From NCBI RefSeq assembly GCF_041320665.1, contig NZ_CP166730.1:4712001-4776000 (forward strand): a stretch of 64,000 bases of DNA, given 5' to 3'. The notes under the pieces are model-generated. The model was not told the DNA's origin. It saw only the letters and a program-made list of their open reading frames with translations, and made no database searches. The translations under genes were made by a program, and so were the position numbers. This document shows, piece by piece, positions 45,001-52,807 of this stretch. This DNA comes from Comamonas sp. GB3 AK4-5 (GTDB lineage Bacteria; Pseudomonadota; Gammaproteobacteria; Burkholderiales; Burkholderiaceae_C). Position 1 is the stretch's first letter, and each line of letters starts with the position of its first letter.

Positions 45001-45181
45001 GGCTGGTGCCTCCAGCCAGGCCGCCATCGGTATTGCCGTCATCGGCGGCATGCTCAGCGCCACCTTGCTGGGCGTGATTTTTGTGCCGGTGTTTTTTGTC
45101 TGGGTGCTCTCGCTGTGGCGTGGGCGCACCAAGGAGGACGGCAAGAAAACCGACCTCCCCGAGCAAGGAGAGTCCGCATGA
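42032..45181 (+). CDS. RND multidrug efflux permease (HAE1 family)
   Basis: A 1049-residue AcrB-like trimeric pump with 12 transmembrane segments and two large periplasmic loops. It starts MSQFFINRPNFAWVVAIFI. The proton-relay motif GILVDDAIVVVENVERLM (Asp pair near residue 405) and the second-half LITIIGLAAKNAILIVEFAK (Lys near 935) are intact. The loop motif FASYPGAS-like SIWASYPGASATTVMESVTS is also present. It expels hydrophobic and amphiphilic compounds such as drugs, dyes and solvents using the proton gradient. It begins six bases after the adaptor gene and overlaps the outer-membrane channel gene (ATGA). Confidence 0.97.
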   Translation: MSQFFINRPNFAWVVAIFITLAGLLSITALPVSQFPNVAPPQISIWASYPGASATTVMESVTSVIEEELNGTKGLLYFDSSSDSTGQSEISATFAPGTDPAMAQVDVQNRIKKAEARLPGAVMQMGLQVEQASANFLLIYSLTYKGSDAGKNEVALSDYAVRSVNNEIRRIPGVGKVQFFSADVAMRVWIDPQKLLGYGLSVADVNAAIAAQNVQVPAGSFGAQPGSPEQELSASIVVHGALSSPEEFGQIVLRAKADGATVRLADVARLEVGQLDYTFSSREDGRKGVAAAVLLAPGANALATSKAVKARLAELSQNFPSDIQYAVPYDTSRFVQVAIGKVIQTLIEAVVLVFLVMWLFLQNLRYTLIPTIVVPVCLAGTLAVMYGLGFSVNMMTMFGMVLAIGILVDDAIVVVENVERLMAEEGLGPREATIKAMQQVSGAIVGITLVLSAVFIPLAFMSGSVGVIYRQFSLSLAVSILFSGFLALTFTPALCATLLKPIPQGEHHEKRGFFGWFNRRFARLTERFNLLNQKLVKRVGRYMLLYAALVGLLGGMYVRMPESFVPYEDMGYYIVSLQLPPGATESRTAAMVRDMEAYLQERPATEQVEFLLGWSFSGSGQNAAMAFITLKDWSLRPPEQASWHEVEAFNKRFGSIRDGTAMAVDPPPIDGLGNSGGFSLRLQDRANLGREALVAARNELLKKANASPVIAYAMMENLEEAPQLRLDIDRRQAMAQGVDFTAISTALSTAYGSAVINEFPNAGRLQRVVVQADTSARMKPEDLLQLYVPNDQGQQVPLASFATVKWEMGPVQISRYNGYPAFRIAGDAKPGYTTGQAMAELERIVAELPQGIGYEWTGLSYQERAAGAQAPKLFALAILVVFLLLVALYESWSIPAAVMLIVPIGALGAVAAVSAVGLSNDVYFKVGLITIIGLAAKNAILIVEFAKSLHEQGMSLRDAALQAARLRFRPIIMTSLAFILGVVPLALATGAGASSQAAIGIAVIGGMLSATLLGVIFVPVFFVWVLSLWRGRTKEDGKKTDLPEQGESA

Positions 45182-46638
45182 TGCGCGGCATACCCCTGTC
45201 CATGGCGAAATCGGCCCAGGTGCCGGGCCGCCTGGCATTGATGGCGGTCGCGGCCGCCCTGGTGGCAGGTTGCTCCATGGCGCCCGTCTACCAACGGCCG
45301 GCGGCTCCGGTGCCAGCGGTCTGGGCCTGGAGCGCTGACAGCGGCACGACCACGGCCCCCGCTGCCAGCACCCTGGCCTGGCAGGACTTTGTCACCGATG
45401 CCTTGCTGCGCCAGCGCATAGAACAAGCCCTGACCCATAACCGCGACCTGCGCCAGGCCCTGCTGGATGTGGAGGCCGCGCGTGCCATGTATGGCGTGCA
45501 GCGGGCCGACCGCCTGCCCGGCGTGGAGGTACAGGCCTCGGGCAACCGCCAGCGCCTGCCCGGCGATCTCAGCGCCACGGGCACCTCTGCCGTGCAAAGC
45601 AGCTACCAGGCCGGCGTGGGCCTGGCCGCCTTCGAGCTGGACCTGTTCGGCCGCGTGCGCAATCTGTCGGAAGCCGCGCTGCAGGAATACCTGGCCAGCG
45701 AGGAAGCCGCGCGCAGCGTGCAGATCAGCCTGGTGGCCGAGGTGGTACAGGCCTCGCTGCTGCACGACAGCGCCCGCCAGCGCGTGGCGCTGACCCAGCG
45801 CACCCTGGCCTCGCGCGAAGCGGCGCTGCAGCTGGTGCAACAACGCCGCCAGCATGGCCTGGACACGGCCCTGGACCTGCACGAAGCCGAAAGCCTGACC
45901 GAGCAGGCCCGTACCGAGCTGGAGCGTTCCGAGCGCCAGTACCGCCAGGCCGGCAACGCACTGGAACTGCTGCTGGGCCAAGGCCAGAACCCGCAGGACC
46001 AGGTCCTGAACCAAGCCCTTGCCAACCTGCCCCTGGTGCAGGACATCGGTGCTGGCATGCCAGCCGATCTGCTGACGCAGCGCCCCGACATCCGTGCGGC
46101 CGAGCGCCAGCTGCAGTCTCGCAACGCCAGCATTGGTGCTGCACGCGCGGCATTCTTCCCGCGCATCTCGCTAACAGGCAGCTTAGGTAGCAGCAGCGCC
46201 GAGCTGTCCAATCTGTTCCACAGCGGCCAGCGCAGCTGGTCCTTTATGCCGCAGTTGCAGCTACCCATTTTTGATGGGGGCCGCAACCAGGCCAATCTGG
46301 ACCTGGCCCAGGTGCGCAAGGACATGGCCGTGGTGGCCTACGAGAAAAGCATTCAGACCGCTTTCCGTGAAGTGGCCGATGCCCTGGCTGCTACCGACAC
46401 CCTGCGGCGAGAAGAAGCGGCCCAGCGCAAGCTGGTCACCAGCAGTGCCAAAAGCCTGACCCTGGCCCAGGCCCGCTACCGCGCCGGTGTGGACAGCCAT
46501 TTGCGCTACCTCGATGCCGAGCGCAGCCACTTCGCCAGCCAGCTGGCTCTGATCGATGTGGCCACCGAACGCCAGATTGCGCTGACTACGTTGTACAAGG
46601 CCTTGGGGGGAGGCTGGAGCACGAAAAACACCCCCTGA
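45178..46638 (+). CDS. Outer-membrane efflux lipoprotein (OprM/TolC-like, NodT family)
   Basis: A 486-residue outer-membrane factor. Lipobox AALVAGC near residue 33 predicts lipidation. Two outer-membrane-efflux repeats follow: one around LAWQDFVTDALLRQRIEQAL and NRDLRQALLDVEAARAMYGV, the second around RPDIRAAERQLQSRNASIGA with FFPRISLTGSLG. It completes the tripartite pump. The ATG overlaps the pump stop (ATGA at 45178-45181); a second ATG follows directly. The TGA stop lies inside dispersed repeat copy C, so, as with ybdK, the reading frame ends within the repeat. Confidence 0.95.
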   Translation: MMRGIPLSMAKSAQVPGRLALMAVAAALVAGCSMAPVYQRPAAPVPAVWAWSADSGTTTAPAASTLAWQDFVTDALLRQRIEQALTHNRDLRQALLDVEAARAMYGVQRADRLPGVEVQASGNRQRLPGDLSATGTSAVQSSYQAGVGLAAFELDLFGRVRNLSEAALQEYLASEEAARSVQISLVAEVVQASLLHDSARQRVALTQRTLASREAALQLVQQRRQHGLDTALDLHEAESLTEQARTELERSERQYRQAGNALELLLGQGQNPQDQVLNQALANLPLVQDIGAGMPADLLTQRPDIRAAERQLQSRNASIGAARAAFFPRISLTGSLGSSSAELSNLFHSGQRSWSFMPQLQLPIFDGGRNQANLDLAQVRKDMAVVAYEKSIQTAFREVADALAATDTLRREEAAQRKLVTSSAKSLTLAQARYRAGVDSHLRYLDAERSHFASQLALIDVATERQIALTTLYKALGGGWSTKNTP

Positions 46639-46770
46639 GCCGCTGCGCGTCTTCCCCCTCTTTAGGCGCTACGCGCCGGAGGGGGACGGCACTGGCGCTG
46701 CGGGGCGGCCCTTGCGCGGTGCCCTGGCGAAAGGGGCATGGCATGCGATAACGCCAGTTTTTGGCACTGC
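46631..46770 (+). repeat. Dispersed 3'-end repeat, copy C
   Basis: Starts CCCCCTGAG at 46631, with the efflux-channel stop codon TGA at 46636-46638. It contains CTTCCCCCTCTTTAGGCGC, GCGCCGGAGGGGGACGGCAC, GCGGGGCGGCCCTTGCGCGG and CCCTGGCGAAAGGGGCATGG (shared with copy A). A CTCCCTCGCCC...GGGAGAGGGTGAG palindrome follows at 46790-46817. Confidence 0.8.
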
Positions 46771-46826
46771 GCCCTGGCCTGGCTTTACTCCCTCGCCCGC
46801 TTGCGGGAGAGGGTGAGAGGCCTGCC

Positions 46827-47603
46827 TCAGGCGCTGGGCTGCAGCTTCACCCAATGCTGCACGATATGCAGCGCATAGCGGCTGGCGACGACCTGGACAA
46901 AGGCGGGGAAGTCCACATGGGCGCTGTCGTCGGCGCGGTCGGAGATGGTGCGCACGGCGGCAAAGGGTACGCCGTAGTCGGCGCAGGCCTGGGCGATGGC
47001 AGCGCCTTCCATTTCCACGGCCAGCGGCAGATGGCCTTCGGCCTGCAGCTCGCTGGTGATGCGGCCGGACACGGCGGCCGAGACGATGAACTGGTCACCG
47101 CTGGCCACCAGGCCGGCATGGGCCCGTGGCACAGATCCGGCCAGCAACGGTTCGCCCCATTGCACGGCCTGGATCACGCAGGCCTGGGCGGCGGCCAGCA
47201 GCGCGGCGCTCATGGTGGCATCGCAGTCCAGCGTGGGCGCGGCATAGCCTGGCACCTGCCAGCGCGGGAGCATTGGGCGCACATCCATGTCGTGCTGCAA
47301 AAACTGCTGGGCCACCACCACATCGCCCACCTGCACGCCCGCACCCACGCCGCCGGCCACGCCGGTGAACAACAGCTGGCGGGCGCCAAAGCGCTCCACC
47401 ACCGCAGCGGCCGTGGTAGCCGCGGCCACCTTGCCTATGCCGGTCAGCGCCAGCACCACGGCGCGGCCATGCAACTGGCCCAGGGTGAAATCGCGCCCGG
47501 CATGGCGCAGGGTCTGGGCGCCGGTCAGCAAATGCTGCAGCCCCTGTTGTTCTTCGGGCAGGGCACTGAGGATGGCAAGGGTCACGGAAGCATCTTTACA
47601 CAT
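46827..47603 (-). CDS. 5'-methylthioadenosine/S-adenosylhomocysteine nucleosidase
   Basis: About 258 residues of the PNP/UDP phosphorylase fold: VTLAILSALPEEQQGLQ at the start, GIGKVAAATTAAAVVERF, LLFTGVAGGVGAGVQVGDVV, ASGDQFIVS, and VEMEGAAIAQACADYGVPFA with the catalytic SDRAD. It cleaves MTA and SAH to adenine and thioribose or ribosylhomocysteine. ATG 47603 is preferred (AGGCAG five bases upstream); a GTG at 47583 directly before the conserved TLAIL is also possible. It lies between an RND operon and aspartate dehydrogenase, without obvious functional linkage. Confidence 0.9.
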   Translation of the reverse strand: MCKDASVTLAILSALPEEQQGLQHLLTGAQTLRHAGRDFTLGQLHGRAVVLALTGIGKVAAATTAAAVVERFGARQLLFTGVAGGVGAGVQVGDVVVAQQFLQHDMDVRPMLPRWQVPGYAAPTLDCDATMSAALLAAAQACVIQAVQWGEPLLAGSVPRAHAGLVASGDQFIVSAAVSGRITSELQAEGHLPLAVEMEGAAIAQACADYGVPFAAVRTISDRADDSAHVDFPAFVQVVASRYALHIVQHWVKLQPSA

Positions 47604-47655
47604 CAAAACTGCCTGAAACGCTTTGTACAAAAGCGAAAGCAGCTATGGTTTTTGA
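47604..47655. repeat. AGCTATC-type dispersed repeat, copy 1
   Basis: An AT-rich imperfect palindrome with CGCTTTGTACAAAAGCG and CAGCTATGGTTTTTG. Related sequences lie at 50634-50680 (AACGCTTGCAGCACAGGC...AGCTATCAAAAAC) and 54416-54472 (ATAGCTG...CGCTTATACAGAGCGC...CAGCTATCAAAAC), with a weaker one at 15718-15765. All lie between genes. Confidence 0.55.
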
Positions 47656-47750
47656 ATATTCGCAGCCGGCATGACCGCTGCGATCAGAACCCGGCATTCT
47701 CGCCCAGCAGACACTGCTCCTGCCCTGCGGCACCCCATAGCCCCGCGCAG

Positions 47751-48602
47751 TCAGATGGCCAGCGGTGCCACCGCATTGCGCAACGCCCGCAGCACGCTGA
47801 ACACCGTCAGCGCCGAGGTCTTGGGATTGGCCGCCAGTGGCTGGCCCGCCAGCTCCAGTGCCAGGCGGCCAAAGGCGCCATGGGCCTGAATCTGGTGCAC
47901 ATTTTCCTGGCTGTGCGGATGGGCTACCAGCCGCACCTGGGTGGCGTCCAACCCCAGGCCGGCCAGGGCCACGGTGGCTGCCACATTGGCATTGCGCGGG
48001 AACTGGCGTGCGGCCTCGCGGGCACTGCCGCTGAAAAAACAGACAGGCTGCTGCAGGCCTTGCAGATCGCACAGCGCCTCGGCCGGCGTACCCGTCCAGG
48101 CCAGCGCAGGTTTGGTGCCGGTATAGGTCACGCTGTCCAGCCCGCCTTCGCGTGCAGCAGCCAAGGCGTCGATGGCACCGATGGCACCGGCCAGCAGCTG
48201 CACACGCGTGCGGCCTTGTTGCGCGGCATCCGCCAACTGCTCCACCAGGCCGGGGGTACCCAGCGCCCCCACCGACACCACCAGGCAAGGAATGCCACGG
48301 CGCAGTGCCGGCAGCACATGGCTGGCGATGGCAGCATGGCCGGCGCATTCCACCAGCAGATCGGGCATGGCATCGGCCGGCAAGGCCGACACCAGTTGGG
48401 CCGCAGGCGCATGCCGGGCCAGCAGGGCCTGGGTTGCGGGGCGCGGCTGGCGTGCCAGCACCCAGTCCACGCGCAAGCCAGCAAGGCCAGGCTCCTGAGA
48501 CAGGCGCTGCAGCACTTCGCTGCCGATGGCACCGCAGCCCACCAGGGCTACGCGCAGCGGCGAAGCGGAGGGCGCCCGTGCTTCCTTATGTTCTTTTTCC
48601 AT
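47751..48602 (-). CDS. nadX: L-aspartate dehydrogenase
   Basis: A 283-residue protein. N-terminal Rossmann fold: LRVALVGCGAIGSEVLQRLS. Then LLVECAGHAAIASHVLPAL, a central SVGALGTPGLVEQLADAA, and a C-terminal domain with FFSGSAREAARQFPRNANVA and VRLVAHPHSQENVHQI, characteristic of NadX. It oxidises L-aspartate to iminoaspartate with NAD(P)+, feeding NAD synthesis (replacing NadB) or working in reverse as an aspartate synthase. ATG 48602 is chosen because the Rossmann fold begins 17 residues later; the open frame extending to 48842 lies antisense to the acyl-CoA ligase end. The C-terminus is ANPKTSALTVFSVLRALRNA. Confidence 0.92.
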   Translation of the reverse strand: MEKEHKEARAPSASPLRVALVGCGAIGSEVLQRLSQEPGLAGLRVDWVLARQPRPATQALLARHAPAAQLVSALPADAMPDLLVECAGHAAIASHVLPALRRGIPCLVVSVGALGTPGLVEQLADAAQQGRTRVQLLAGAIGAIDALAAAREGGLDSVTYTGTKPALAWTGTPAEALCDLQGLQQPVCFFSGSAREAARQFPRNANVAATVALAGLGLDATQVRLVAHPHSQENVHQIQAHGAFGRLALELAGQPLAANPKTSALTVFSVLRALRNAVAPLAI

Positions 48603-48699
48603 GGCGGCCGAGGGTACGCCATGGCGTGACTCTCTGTGGACTGCCCACGTAAAAAGGAGCGCAGAGCGCTCCTTCAGAGATACAACGTGGCGCTGCGTT

Positions 48700-50406
48700 T
48701 TAGTGGGCAGCGACCGGTGCCACCGTGCTGTCACGCAGCTCGCGGCGCAGGATCTTGCCCACGGGGGTCTTGGGCAGCTCGGTGCGGAACTCGATGACCT
48801 TGGGGCGCTTGTAGCCCGTGAGGTTTTCCTTGCAGAAGGCACGCAACTGCTCCTCGGTCAGGCTGGCGTCCTTGCGCACCACCACCAGTTTCACGGCCTC
48901 GCCGGAATTGGCATCGGGAATGCCCACCACGGCACACTCCAGCACACCGGGGCAGGCGGCCACAATGTCTTCGACCTCGTTGGGGTAGACGTTGAAGCCG
49001 CTGACCAGCACCATGTCTTTCTTGCGGTCCACGATCTTGATGTAGCCGCGCTCGTCCATGAGACCGATGTCGCCGGTGAGGAAATAGCCGTCGGCTGTGG
49101 TCACCTTGGCGGTTTCATCCGGGCGCTGCCAGTAGCCTGCCATCACCTGCGGGCCCTTGACGGCAATCTCCCCGGTCTGGCCCAGCTCGGTCACGGTCTG
49201 ACCTGCGTCATCCACCAGCTTCACATAGGTGCTGGGCTTGGGTACGCCGATGGTGCCAGTGAACTCAGTGACCGTCACGGGGTTGCAGCTGACCACGGGG
49301 CTGGTTTCCGACAGGCCATAGCCTTCAACGACGGGGCAGCCGGTCTTTTCCAGCCACAGCTTGGCCACAGCACCCTGCACGGCCATGCCGCCGCCCACCG
49401 AGACTTTGAGGTGGCTCCAGTCCACAGTGTTGAAGTCCGGGTGGTGGGCCAGGCCGTTGAACAGCGTGTTCACGGCCGGGAAGTTGTGAAAGACCTGGCC
49501 TTGCAGGTCTTTGAACACCGACTTCAGGTCACGCGGATTGGCGATCAGGATGTTGCGCCCGCCGGTGTGCATGGCCAGCATCATGTTCACCGTGAAAGCG
49601 AAGATGTGATAGAGCGGCAGCGCGCACACGCTGGTGACTTGCTCACCGCTTTTGCGGATATTTTTCAGCACCGGATTGAACCAGGCTTCGCACTGCAGGG
49701 TGTTGGCAATGATGTTGCGATGCAGCAGCACCGCACCCTTGCTGATGCCCGTCGTGCCGCCGGTGTACTGCAGCACGGCGATGTCGTCCGAGCCCACGGC
49801 CACAGGCACAAAGCGGGCCTGGCGGCCCTTGCTCAGCGCGGTGTTGTAGCGCACGGCGCCGGGCAGCTGGAACGGGGGCACCAGCTTTTTCACCTTGCGC
49901 ACCACGTAGTTGACGATCAGGCCCTTGAGCAGGCCCAGCTCATCGCCCATGCTGCACAACACCACATGCTTGACCTCGGTCTTGGCAATGCATTGCTGCA
50001 GCGTGTGGGCAAAGTTCTCGATGATGACGATGGCCTGCGCCCCCGAGTCCTTGAGCTGGTGCTCCAGCTCGCGTGCGGTGTAGAGCGGGTTGACGTTCAC
50101 CACCACATAGCCGGCCCGCAGGATGGCGGCCACGGCCACGGGGTACTGGGGCACGTTGGGCATCATGATGGCCACGCGGTCGCCCTTTTTCAGGCCCAGG
50201 GACTGCAGATAGGCCGCAAACACCTGGCTGTGCCGGTCCACATGGGCAAAGCTGATGTCCTTGCCCATGAAGGTGTAGGCGGTGCGGTCGGCATAGGCCT
50301 TGAATGCCTGCTCCATCAACGCCACCAGCGAGGTGTAACGCGAAGGATCGATATCAGCCGGCACGCCTTCAGGATAGGCAGCCAGCCATGGACGCTCTGT
50401 CGTCAT
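48700..50406 (-). CDS. fadD: Long-chain fatty-acid-CoA ligase (FadD type)
   Basis: A 568-residue ANL-superfamily enzyme. Motifs in order: VAIMMPNVPQYPVAVAAILR, the AMP-binding P-loop YTGGTTGISKGAVLLHRN, GYGLSETSPVVS, YFLTGDIGLMDERGYI, VDRKKDMVLVSGFNVYPNEV and KTPVGKILRRELR with the catalytic Lys. It activates fatty acids via acyl-AMP to acyl-CoA for beta-oxidation at the cytosolic face of the inner membrane. ATG 50406 with GGAGA eight bases upstream. A C-terminal VAPVAAH tail is unusual but short. It could favour medium-chain acids, since such ligases are hard to separate by motif. Confidence 0.92.
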   Translation of the reverse strand: MTTERPWLAAYPEGVPADIDPSRYTSLVALMEQAFKAYADRTAYTFMGKDISFAHVDRHSQVFAAYLQSLGLKKGDRVAIMMPNVPQYPVAVAAILRAGYVVVNVNPLYTARELEHQLKDSGAQAIVIIENFAHTLQQCIAKTEVKHVVLCSMGDELGLLKGLIVNYVVRKVKKLVPPFQLPGAVRYNTALSKGRQARFVPVAVGSDDIAVLQYTGGTTGISKGAVLLHRNIIANTLQCEAWFNPVLKNIRKSGEQVTSVCALPLYHIFAFTVNMMLAMHTGGRNILIANPRDLKSVFKDLQGQVFHNFPAVNTLFNGLAHHPDFNTVDWSHLKVSVGGGMAVQGAVAKLWLEKTGCPVVEGYGLSETSPVVSCNPVTVTEFTGTIGVPKPSTYVKLVDDAGQTVTELGQTGEIAVKGPQVMAGYWQRPDETAKVTTADGYFLTGDIGLMDERGYIKIVDRKKDMVLVSGFNVYPNEVEDIVAACPGVLECAVVGIPDANSGEAVKLVVVRKDASLTEEQLRAFCKENLTGYKRPKVIEFRTELPKTPVGKILRRELRDSTVAPVAAH

Positions 50407-50588
50407 GCCCGGGTCTCCGTTTTGTTTGTATCTGGTGAATCGTGAGATTGTGCAAAAAAGCACGTACGTTCGATACTTGTGCTTACCCTAGTAAACACCC
50501 GTAGAGGCTGCAGCCTTTTGACCCTGCGCAGCCTGGACGAAGAAAGCCTGAGCACGCCAGGTGCAGCCAGACCATGCACAGTCACAAA

Positions 50589-50620
50589 AAAACCCGCAGG
50601 CCAGGGGCGTTGCGGGTTTT
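50589..50620 (-). terminator. Strong intrinsic terminator after fba
   Basis: AAAACCCGCA (50589-50598) and TGCGGGTTTT (50611-50620) form a perfect 10-bp stem with a 12-base loop; leftward, a run of seven T follows (complement of A at 50586-50592). It ends the fba transcript before the fadD promoter region. Confidence 0.9.
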
Positions 50621-50633
50621 GCATGTTTCAGGC

Positions 50634-50680
50634 TTCTAACGCTTGCAGCACAGGCACCAGAAGCTATCAAAAACAGAGTA
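50634..50680. repeat. AGCTATC-type dispersed repeat, copy 2
   Basis: GCTTCTAACGCTTGCAGCAC...CCAGAAGCTATCAAAAAC: terminal GCTTCT/AGAAGC arms pair, followed by CTATCAAAAA as in the other copies. It sits between the fba stop and the fba terminator. Confidence 0.5.
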
Positions 50681-50681
50681 T

Positions 50682-51746
50682 TTACTTGACCAGCTGGGCC
50701 AACTCACCTGCCTGGTACTTCTTGGCCATCTGCTCCAGGCTATAGCCCTTGATCTTGCCGCCCTGGCCTTCGCAGCCAAACTCGATGTAGCGGGCCTTGC
50801 AGACCAGCTTGGCCGCTTCGCGGGCGGGCTTGAGCCATTCGCGGGCGTCGAACTTGTCGGGGTTCTCGGCCAGGAACTTGCGCACCGCGCCGGTCATGGC
50901 CAAGCGGATGTCGGTGTCGATATTGATCTTGCGCACGCCGAACTTGATGGCTTCCTGGATTTCCTTGACGGGCACGCCGTAGGTTTCCTTCATCTTGCCG
51001 CCGTACTGGTTGATGATGGCCAGCAGCTCCTGGGGCACGGAAGACGAGCCATGCATCACCAGGTGGGTGTTGGGGATGCGGGCGTGGATTTCCTTGACGC
51101 GGGAAATCGCCAGGATGTCACCTGTGGGGGGACGGCTGAACTTGTAGGCGCCGTGGCTAGTGCCGATGGCGATCGCCAGCGCGTCCAGCTGCGTGGCCTT
51201 CACGAACTGGGCGGCTTCCTCGGGGTCGGTCAGCATCTGGCTGTGGTCCAGCTTGCCTTCGGCGCCAACGCCGTCTTCCTCGCCGGCTTCACCGGTTTCC
51301 AGGTTGCCCAGGCAGCCCAGCTCGCCTTCCACGGTGGCGCCGATCTTGTGGGCCATGGCCACGACCTGCTGGGTCACGTCGACGTTGTAGTCGAAGGACG
51401 AAGGGGTCTTGCCATCGCTCATCAGCGAGCCATCCATCATCACCGAGCCAAAGCCCAGGTTCAGAGCGCCTTGGCAGATATCGGGCGTGGTGCCATGGTC
51501 CTGGTGCATGACCAGGGGGATATGGGGGTATTGCTCGGCAGCGGCCTGGATCAAATGCTTGATGAAGGGCTCGCCTGCGTATTTGCGGGCGCCAGCGCTG
51601 GCCTGCAGGATCACGGGTGCGCCGACTTCGTCAGCCGCCGACATCACGGCCTGAACTTGTTCCAGGTTGTTGACGTTGAAGGCGGGAATGCCATAGCCGT
51701 TTTCAGCAGCATGGTCGAGCATTTCGCGCATCGAGATAAGAGGCAT
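50682..51746 (-). CDS. fba: Fructose-bisphosphate aldolase, class II (Calvin-cycle subtype)
   Basis: A 354-residue zinc enzyme. Motifs: [20 protein letters not shown] at the start, [25 protein letters not shown] (zinc His), [43 protein letters not shown] and [18 protein letters not shown]. This pattern is the CBB-cycle subtype. It splits or forms fructose 1,6-bisphosphate and, in Calvin-type metabolism, sedoheptulose bisphosphate. ATG 51746; the frame upstream is unconserved. In this family fba, pyk, tkt and gap often lie close together, as here, though ggt, pepP and others separate them. Confidence 0.97.
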   Translation of the reverse strand: MPLISMREMLDHAAENGYGIPAFNVNNLEQVQAVMSAADEVGAPVILQASAGARKYAGEPFIKHLIQAAAEQYPHIPLVMHQDHGTTPDICQGALNLGFGSVMMDGSLMSDGKTPSSFDYNVDVTQQVVAMAHKIGATVEGELGCLGNLETGEAGEEDGVGAEGKLDHSQMLTDPEEAAQFVKATQLDALAIAIGTSHGAYKFSRPPTGDILAISRVKEIHARIPNTHLVMHGSSSVPQELLAIINQYGGKMKETYGVPVKEIQEAIKFGVRKINIDTDIRLAMTGAVRKFLAENPDKFDAREWLKPAREAAKLVCKARYIEFGCEGQGGKIKGYSLEQMAKKYQAGELAQLVK

Positions 51747-52118
51747 AGGAAATCCGTTCAAAGTGGGCAGAGGCGGAGCCCCGGCGACAAACAAGCGCAG
51801 TTTGCATGCCGCTGCACGCCTGACAAGGCACGCAGGCAGCGGCCGTAACCGCTTCGTAACTCGCAATTTTAGCGGCTGCGCACCGATCCTGGTACGTGGG
51901 CTTGTTCACTCTGGCTACACACAGACAACAAAGTGCGTACTCACTGAGTAAATAATGCTTTCCCAGTGGAATGTACCGCCATTCACGGAACATTCATCCG
52001 CGCTGTCTACGGTTACGCACTTGCTCACCCGCTGCGGCATTGCAGGCCCATGGTCTCCACGCGGTCGCCGGGTCTGCACAACGCCCACTGTTTTTGCCTC
52101 ACCCCACAGGACACCTCC
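51747..52118. other. Gene-free divergent region between fba and the PAP2 gene
   Basis: 372 bases without a supported gene. The part 51860-52000 is moderately AT-rich (for example ACTGAGTAAATAATGC at 51943-51958), which suits divergent promoters for fba and the PAP2 gene. Short frames here have no conserved features. No operator with clear symmetry was found. Confidence 0.5.
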
Positions 52119-52688
52119 ATGCTGCAGGCCATAGACCTTCCGCTGTTTCACCTGCTCAATGCCGGTGCCGGCAGCCCCGCCTGGTGGATTGCCAGCGCAC
52201 GCGGGGCATCGGCCTGGCTGCCCGGCGCCTGCATGGCGGCCCTCGGCCTGTGGATGTGCCTGCAAGGCCCTGCCGGGCTGCGCAAGCTGGGCCGCACCGC
52301 TGCTGCACTGTCCCTGGCCTGGCTGGCATGCAGGCTGATCCGCTGGGGGCTGCCCATGCCCCGCCCCGCCTTCTATGGCCTGGGCGTGCAATGGATTGCC
52401 CACAACACCGGCGCCGGCATGCCCAGCCTGCATGCGGCCGGCGCCTTTGCACTGGCCATGGCCATACAGCTGGGCTGGGCACGCCAGAAGCGCTGGCTGC
52501 CTCCCCTGGTCTGGGCCCTGGCCACGCTGGTGGCCCTCAGCCGCGTGGTGCTGGGCGTGCATTTCCCCAGCGACATCCTGGCCGGCCTGCTGGTGGGCTG
52601 CGCCAGCGCCTGGCTGGCCTGGCGCGTGGCGCGGGCGCCTGCACCGCAGCCCCCAGAGCTGCCCCGCCACGGCCACCTGCCCGCCTGA
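52119..52688 (+). CDS. PAP2-family phosphatase (membrane)
   Basis: A 189-residue membrane protein with about five hydrophobic helices. The PAP2 signature is complete: a basic residue-x6-RP in RWGLPMPRP, AGMPSLHAAGAFALA (the PSGH motif as PSLH) and SRVVLGVHFPSDILAGLL (SR-x5-H-x3-D). It probably dephosphorylates a lipid phosphate such as undecaprenyl pyrophosphate or a phosphatidic acid at the outer face of the inner membrane. ATG 52119 with ACAGGA upstream. A His-rich, Pro-rich cytosolic tail ends the protein. Confidence 0.88.
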   Translation: MLQAIDLPLFHLLNAGAGSPAWWIASARGASAWLPGACMAALGLWMCLQGPAGLRKLGRTAAALSLAWLACRLIRWGLPMPRPAFYGLGVQWIAHNTGAGMPSLHAAGAFALAMAIQLGWARQKRWLPPLVWALATLVALSRVVLGVHFPSDILAGLLVGCASAWLAWRVARAPAPQPPELPRHGHLPA

Positions 52689-52807
52689 TTTTCTGTCACC
52701 CAAACGGCTGATCATTCGCGCCAGGGGCGCTATGGTGCGGGCAGTTGCGCACCTGCCGCGATGGCGGGCTGCGCCCTCCCCGTGCACACTCCCCCCTCTG
52801 CAGTCCC

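Noticed and set aside
43385..45238. Leftward 617-codon frame antisense to the RND pump
   Set aside because: The pump is full length with all catalytic residues; the antisense frame lacks motifs.
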